From Pseudofulvimonas gallinarii (GTDB taxonomy: Bacteria > Pseudomonadota > Gammaproteobacteria > Xanthomonadales > UBA2363), in NCBI RefSeq assembly GCF_004343305.1, contig NZ_SMAF01000004.1:1-64000 (forward strand): 64,000 nt of DNA, given 5' to 3'. The notes beneath the pieces were generated by a model. That model worked only from the letters and a program-made list of their open reading frames with translations, did not search any database and had not been told where the DNA came from. Below, one piece after another: positions 60,008-64,000 of this stretch. The position numbers and the translations under genes were made by a program. Each line of letters starts with the position of its first letter. Position 1 is the first letter of the stretch.

Positions 60008-60901
60008 ATGAACCGACGAAGCGACGAAGCGAGCACCACGCGCAGGACCATGATCAGTCCCGGGCCGGACCAGCCCGAGCAGGGGACCATGTGCCTGGTG
60101 GTGATCCATGGCGAAGGCCTGGGCAAGCGCATCGACGTGCCCGAACAGCCGATCGTGATCGGACGCTCGCACGACGCCGACCTGCACATCCCCCACGTCA
60201 GCGTGTCGCGGCAGCATTGCCAGGTCTGGCGGGAAGGCAACGCCTGCCACGTCCGCGACCTGGGCGCGACCAACCGTACGCGCATCAACGACCTGCCGGT
60301 CGAACACGGCACGCTCAGCGACGGCGACCACCTCACCATCGGCGAGAGCATCCTCAAGTTCATCGGCGAAGGCAGCGTTGAGGCGCGCTACCACGAAGAG
60401 GTTTACCAGGTCGCCACCCACGATGCCCTGACCGGCCTGTGCAACCGCCGCCACTTCATCGAGATCGTCGACAAGGAAATCTCACGCTCGCTTCGCCATG
60501 AACGACCGCTGGCGATGTGCATCGTCGATGTCGACCTGTTCAAGCCGATCAACGACACCTACGGCCACATCGCCGGCGACGGCGTGCTGCGGCAGATCGG
60601 CGAGATCATGCGCAACCACGTGCGCGGCGACGACATCGCCGCCCGCATCGGTGGCGAGGAATTCGCGGTGCTGCTGCCCGAGGCCGGCATCGAGGCCGCC
60701 GGCACCTTCGCCGAGCGCCTGCGGCAGGCGGTGGCGGAGTCCAGTTTCACCCTCGGCGACCAGCCGCACAAACTCACGGTGAGTATCGGCGTGGCCATCC
60801 TGGGACCCGGCCGCGAGGAGCGCAGCAGCCTGATGGCTGCGGCGGACTCGGCGCTGTATCGGGCCAAGGAAGGCGGCCGCAACCAGGTCTGCACGGCCTG
60901 A
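60008..60901 (+). CDS. FHA-domain diguanylate cyclase (GGDEF)
   Basis: The 297-residue cytoplasmic protein has an N-terminal FHA domain with the phosphothreonine-binding G52-R53-S54, HVSVSRQHC and NRTRIND. A GGDEF domain makes cyclic di-GMP: the active site is GGEEF (215-219) with DVDLFKPINDTYGH upstream. RGDD at 206-209, five residues before GGEEF, is the inhibitory RxxD site. A flexible N-terminus rich in Ser/Thr precedes the FHA domain. I chose ATG 60008 for its GAGGG 5 bases upstream. It is divergent from a Ser/Thr kinase gene. Confidence 0.93.
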   Translation: MNRRSDEASTTRRTMISPGPDQPEQGTMCLVVIHGEGLGKRIDVPEQPIVIGRSHDADLHIPHVSVSRQHCQVWREGNACHVRDLGATNRTRINDLPVEHGTLSDGDHLTIGESILKFIGEGSVEARYHEEVYQVATHDALTGLCNRRHFIEIVDKEISRSLRHERPLAMCIVDVDLFKPINDTYGHIAGDGVLRQIGEIMRNHVRGDDIAARIGGEEFAVLLPEAGIEAAGTFAERLRQAVAESSFTLGDQPHKLTVSIGVAILGPGREERSSLMAAADSALYRAKEGGRNQVCTA

Positions 60902-60946
60902 CCAGGGCGGCGGCCGCGGGCGATGCCGTGCCCCGCCAAACCGCGA

Positions 60947-62212
60947 TCAATCCGTCGCCGTCGCCACCGCTGCCGCGACGTCGCCGGGACCGTAGCGGCG
61001 CTGCACGTAGTCGTCGATCAGCGCGACGAAGTCGTCGGCGATGCGCTCGCCGCGCAGCGTGGTGAATTTCCGCCCGTCCACGAACACCGGCGCCGCCGGC
61101 GCCTCGCCCGTTCCCGGCAGTGAAATGCCGATGTTGGCGTGACGACTCTCGCCGGGCCCGTTGACGATGCAGCCCATCACCGCCAGCGTCAGGTGTTCGA
61201 CGCCGGGATACTTCAGCTTCCACACCGGCATCTGTTCGCGGACATGGTCGGTGACCTGGCGCGCCAGTTCCTGGAAGAAGGTCGAAGTCGTGCGGCCGCA
61301 ACCGGGACAGGCGGTCACCATCGGCGTGAAGGCGCGCAGTCCCATGCTCTGCAGCAGCTCCTGCGCGACCACGACTTCCGTCGTGCGCGACTGCCCGGGT
61401 TCCGGCGTCAGTGAAACGCGGATGGTGTCGCCGATGCCTTCCTGCAGCAGCACGCCCAGCGCCGCCGCCGAAGCGGTGATGCCCTTGCTGCCCATGCCGG
61501 CTTCGGTCAGTCCCAGATGCAGCGCGTAGTCGCCGCGCGCCGCAAGATCGCGGTACACGGCGATCAGCTCCTGCACACCGGACACCTTGCAGGACAGCAC
61601 GATGCGTTTGCGCTCCAGGCCCAGTTCCTCGGCGCGCCGCGCCGACTCCAGCGCCGAGCGGATCAGGGCCTCGCGCAGCACGCGCGCGGCATCCCAGGGT
61701 TCGGCGCGCTGGCTGTTCTCGTCCATCATCCGCGCCGCCAGCGCCTGGTCGAGCGAACCCCAGTTGGCCCCGATGCGCACCGGCTTGCCGTGGCGGACCG
61801 CCAGTTCGATGATGGTTGCGAACTGGGTGTCCTTCTTGTGCCCGAAGCCGACGTTGCCGGGATTGATCCGGTACTTGGCCAGCGCTTCCGCACAGGCCGG
61901 TTCGGCGCTGAGCAACTGGTGGCCGTTGTAGTGGAAGTCGCCGATCAGCGGCACCGGCACCGACATCATGTCCAGGCGTTCGCGGATGCGCGGCACGGCG
62001 GCCGCCGCTTCCGGCGTATTGACCGTCAACCTGACCAGCTCGGAGCCGGCCCGCCACAACTCGGCCACCTGCCGCGTCGTGCCCTGGATGTCCGCGCTAT
62101 CGGTATTGGTCATCGACTGCACGACGACCGGCGCACCGCCGCCGATGCGCACGTTGCCGACCGTCACCGCCGTGGTGCGGCGGCGCTGGCCGGGCTGGAG
62201 ATCGGCGCTCAT
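60947..62212 (-). CDS. ispG: 4-hydroxy-3-methylbut-2-en-1-yl diphosphate synthase IspG (GcpE)
   Basis: This 421-residue enzyme carries out the penultimate step of the MEP isoprenoid pathway, using a [4Fe-4S] cluster. The cluster cysteines are C302 and C305 (ACPGCGRTT) and C348 ([10 protein letters not shown]). Early motifs include [14 protein letters not shown], then IGDFHYN, and GANWGSLD follows. Length is typical of the long proteobacterial form. It is divergent by 115 bases from the partial S9 peptidase gene and converges on the FHA-GGDEF gene with 45 bases between stops. Confidence 0.96.
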   Translation of the reverse strand: MSADLQPGQRRRTTAVTVGNVRIGGGAPVVVQSMTNTDSADIQGTTRQVAELWRAGSELVRLTVNTPEAAAAVPRIRERLDMMSVPVPLIGDFHYNGHQLLSAEPACAEALAKYRINPGNVGFGHKKDTQFATIIELAVRHGKPVRIGANWGSLDQALAARMMDENSQRAEPWDAARVLREALIRSALESARRAEELGLERKRIVLSCKVSGVQELIAVYRDLAARGDYALHLGLTEAGMGSKGITASAAALGVLLQEGIGDTIRVSLTPEPGQSRTTEVVVAQELLQSMGLRAFTPMVTACPGCGRTTSTFFQELARQVTDHVREQMPVWKLKYPGVEHLTLAVMGCIVNGPGESRHANIGISLPGTGEAPAAPVFVDGRKFTTLRGERIADDFVALIDDYVQRRYGPGDVAAAVATATD

Positions 62213-62327
62213 GTCCGTGGTTGTCCTCGAATGTTTGCGGCTGGACGCGTCAGCGCGGCCGGCGACTTGAGTCGTCCGCCGCTTTGGCCGAGACTGGGCC
62301 GCCGTTTACGGATTCCCGTCCGGCGCC

Positions 62328-64000
62328 ATGGCCCTTCGCTTCGTCCTGCGCTGTCTGCTTGACCTGCCAGCGGTGATGCCGGCGCACGCGCAGTTTACCG
62401 TGGAACGCCTGTGGGAACTGAACCGCATGGGTGACTTCGCCGTCGCCCCGGATGGCCGATCGGTCGCGGTGACGACCACCGCGTTCGACTTTGATGTGAA
62501 TGGCAGCCAGACCCGCCTGTGGCTGGTCGACAGCCTCGCCCGGCGCCCCGCCCGGGCCCTCGGCACGCCGGAAGGCAGCGACAGTGATCCGGCGTGGCAC
62601 CCGGATGGACGGCGCCTGTTTTTCCTCGGCACGCGGCCGGGCACACCGACGCAACTCCATGAAACCGGTATCGATGGCGGACCTTCGCGGGCACTGACGA
62701 GCCTGCCGGTGTCCGTTCGCCGCTTCCGCGTTGTCGAAGATGGCGAGGCCATCGTCTTCGAGGCCCTGACCTGGCCCGACCTCGATGCCGACTTCAAGGC
62801 CGTCCAGGCACGCCTGCAGGCGCAGCGCGCCGACGCGACGCAGGCGCGCATCAGCGAAAGCCGCCTGCTGCGTTACTGGGACCGCTACCGGACGGACGGC
62901 CGCGTGCCGCACCTGTTCCGCCTCGACCTTGGCGACGGCTCGATCCGCGACCTGATGCCGGGGTTCGACCGCCTGACGGGACTCGACGGCTTCGACTGGG
63001 ATGCATCGGCGGACGGCCGCTGGCTGGTGTACTCGGCCAACATCACGCCCGCGCCCTACACCACGATCGATTTCGACCTGTTCCTGCAATCGACCGAAAG
63101 GGGCGTCGACACGGCCCGCAACCTGACCGCGGACAACCCGGCGGACGACGTCGAACCCGTGTTCTCGCCCGATGGGCAGTCGATCGCCTACGGCCGGTTC
63201 AGTCGACCCGGCACCGGTTCGGACCTGAAACGCCTCGCCGTCCTCGACCTGCGGACATCCGGCCCGGCGCAAGTGGTCGGCGACGACCTGCCCGGGCCCG
63301 TCCGCGACTGGACCTTCACGCACGACGGCACGGCGCTCTACTTCCATGTCGAGGACGGCGGCCGCATCGATCTCTACCAGTGGAAGCAGCAGCGCCTGCG
63401 TCGGCTGGTCGAGGGCGGCAGCACCGCGAAGGTGCAGGTGGCGGGCAGCGGCATCGTCTATCTGCGCCATGCCTTCGACAGCCCGCACGACCTGTGGCGA
63501 CTGGATCCGGGCGCCGGCCCGCGCCGCTTCACCACGCTCAACGATTCACGCGTGAAAGCCCTGCGCCACGGCCGTTACCAGAGCGTGACGTTCACCGGCG
63601 CGGACAGCGACCCCGTGCAGATGTTCGTCGCCTATCCGCCGGGATGGCGACACGGCAGCCGCCATCCGGCCGTCGTGCTCAATCACGGCGGCCCGTTTTC
63701 GGCCTGGACCGACGGTTTCAGTTTCCGCTGGCATCCCGGCGTCCTGGCCGCGCGCGGATACGTCGTCGCATTGCCGAACGTGCACGGATCCACCGGTTTC
63801 GGCCAGGCGTTCGCCGACAGCATCCTCGGCAACCACGGCGAGAAGCCCGCGGCCGATGCCCTCGCCGCCGCGGACTGGCTGGTCGCCCATGCCGGCGTCG
63901 ATCCTGACCGCATCGCCGTGGCCGGTGGATCCTATGGCGGCTATCTCGCCGCCCTGCTGACCGGCCTGAGCGACCGGTTCCGCGCCGCGATCGTCCACGC
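62328..64000 (+). CDS. S9-family peptidase, 5' part (runs off the window)
   Basis: The frame opens at ATG 62328 with a probable signal peptide (MALRFVLRCLLDLPAVMPAHA, then QFTVERLWEL) and stays open to the last base (557 codons). A TolB-like propeller fills about 30-400 (APDGRSVAVT, HPDGRRLFFLG, SPDGQSIAYG). The hydrolase domain follows, with the nucleophile S535 in GGSYGGYLAALL. The Asp and His of the triad lie beyond the window. It is similar in plan to the S9 peptidase at 34663-36729 but diverged. Confidence 0.88.
   Translation, partial: MALRFVLRCLLDLPAVMPAHAQFTVERLWELNRMGDFAVAPDGRSVAVTTTAFDFDVNGSQTRLWLVDSLARRPARALGTPEGSDSDPAWHPDGRRLFFLGTRPGTPTQLHETGIDGGPSRALTSLPVSVRRFRVVEDGEAIVFEALTWPDLDADFKAVQARLQAQRADATQARISESRLLRYWDRYRTDGRVPHLFRLDLGDGSIRDLMPGFDRLTGLDGFDWDASADGRWLVYSANITPAPYTTIDFDLFLQSTERGVDTARNLTADNPADDVEPVFSPDGQSIAYGRFSRPGTGSDLKRLAVLDLRTSGPAQVVGDDLPGPVRDWTFTHDGTALYFHVEDGGRIDLYQWKQQRLRRLVEGGSTAKVQVAGSGIVYLRHAFDSPHDLWRLDPGAGPRRFTTLNDSRVKALRHGRYQSVTFTGADSDPVQMFVAYPPGWRHGSRHPAVVLNHGGPFSAWTDGFSFRWHPGVLAARGYVVALPNVHGSTGFGQAFADSILGNHGEKPAADALAAADWLVAHAGVDPDRIAVAGGSYGGYLAALLTGLSDRFRAAIVH

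Overview
The window is a GC-rich piece of a bacterial chromosome, most likely from a gammaproteobacterium of the Xanthomonadales/Lysobacterales (Dokdonella or Rhodanobacter-like). The reasons are the order DUF2066 - CDP-alcohol phosphatidyltransferase - PerM - Hda, an EpmA/EF-P lysylation gene, paired aconitases AcnB and AcnA, an xanthomonad-type glutaryl-CoA dehydrogenase, and receptor-type Ser/Thr kinases with TPR tails. The assignment is an inference from gene content; no rRNA, tRNA or CRISPR was seen. Coding density is high, and several operons are translationally coupled by ATGA or TGATG overlaps.

Layout. 1-240: the 3' end of an unrecognised gene, then a short palindromic tract that looks like a mobile-element end. 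0.24-4.1 kb (minus): hda, an AI-2E/PerM permease, a phosphatidyltransferase and a DUF2066 protein. 4.3-7.6 kb: a large secreted beta-propeller amidohydrolase. 7.9-11.6 kb (minus): a TPR methyltransferase, a Sel1-like secreted protein and a DUF3817 membrane protein. 11.7-19.8 kb: acnB preceded by a vapBC toxin-antitoxin pair, a metallo-hydrolase with a divergent AraC-type regulator, and acnA. 19.9-28.9 kb: ybeY, then a 1160-residue predicted surface protein (beta-barrel-like N-terminus plus nine cadherin-like repeats), then a coupled operon corC - DUF4105 - GMC flavoenzyme - Tat lipoprotein. 29.1-33.4 kb: two large polytopic membrane proteins, the first resembling GT-C glycosyltransferases.

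33.6-39.6 kb: a methyltransferase and an S9 peptidase, divergent from an OPT peptide transporter, then a mini MscS channel. 39.7-43.1 kb (minus): ligA and epmA, overlapping. 43.2-46.6 kb: a Ppx/GppA phosphatase, a GT4 glycosyltransferase and a PAP2 phosphatase. 46.6-51.0 kb (minus): queA, a gene broken by an in-frame TGA, prmB and an unrecognised secreted protein. 51.2-60.9 kb: two transmembrane Ser/Thr kinases with TPR sensor regions. Between them lie a GNAT acetyltransferase, gcdH, a polysaccharide deacetylase and an EamA transporter. The second kinase is divergent from an FHA-GGDEF diguanylate cyclase. 60.9-64 kb: ispG and the 5' part of a second S9 peptidase that runs off the end.

The most interesting spots are: the inverse-autotransporter-like tandem-repeat protein between ybeY and corC; the flavoenzyme/Tat-lipoprotein operon leading into the membrane glycosyltransferase-like genes; the kinase/FHA-diguanylate cyclase pair, which suggests phosphothreonine control of cyclic di-GMP; the vapBC module with a clear palindromic promoter just upstream of acnB; and the in-frame TGA at 48236-48238.
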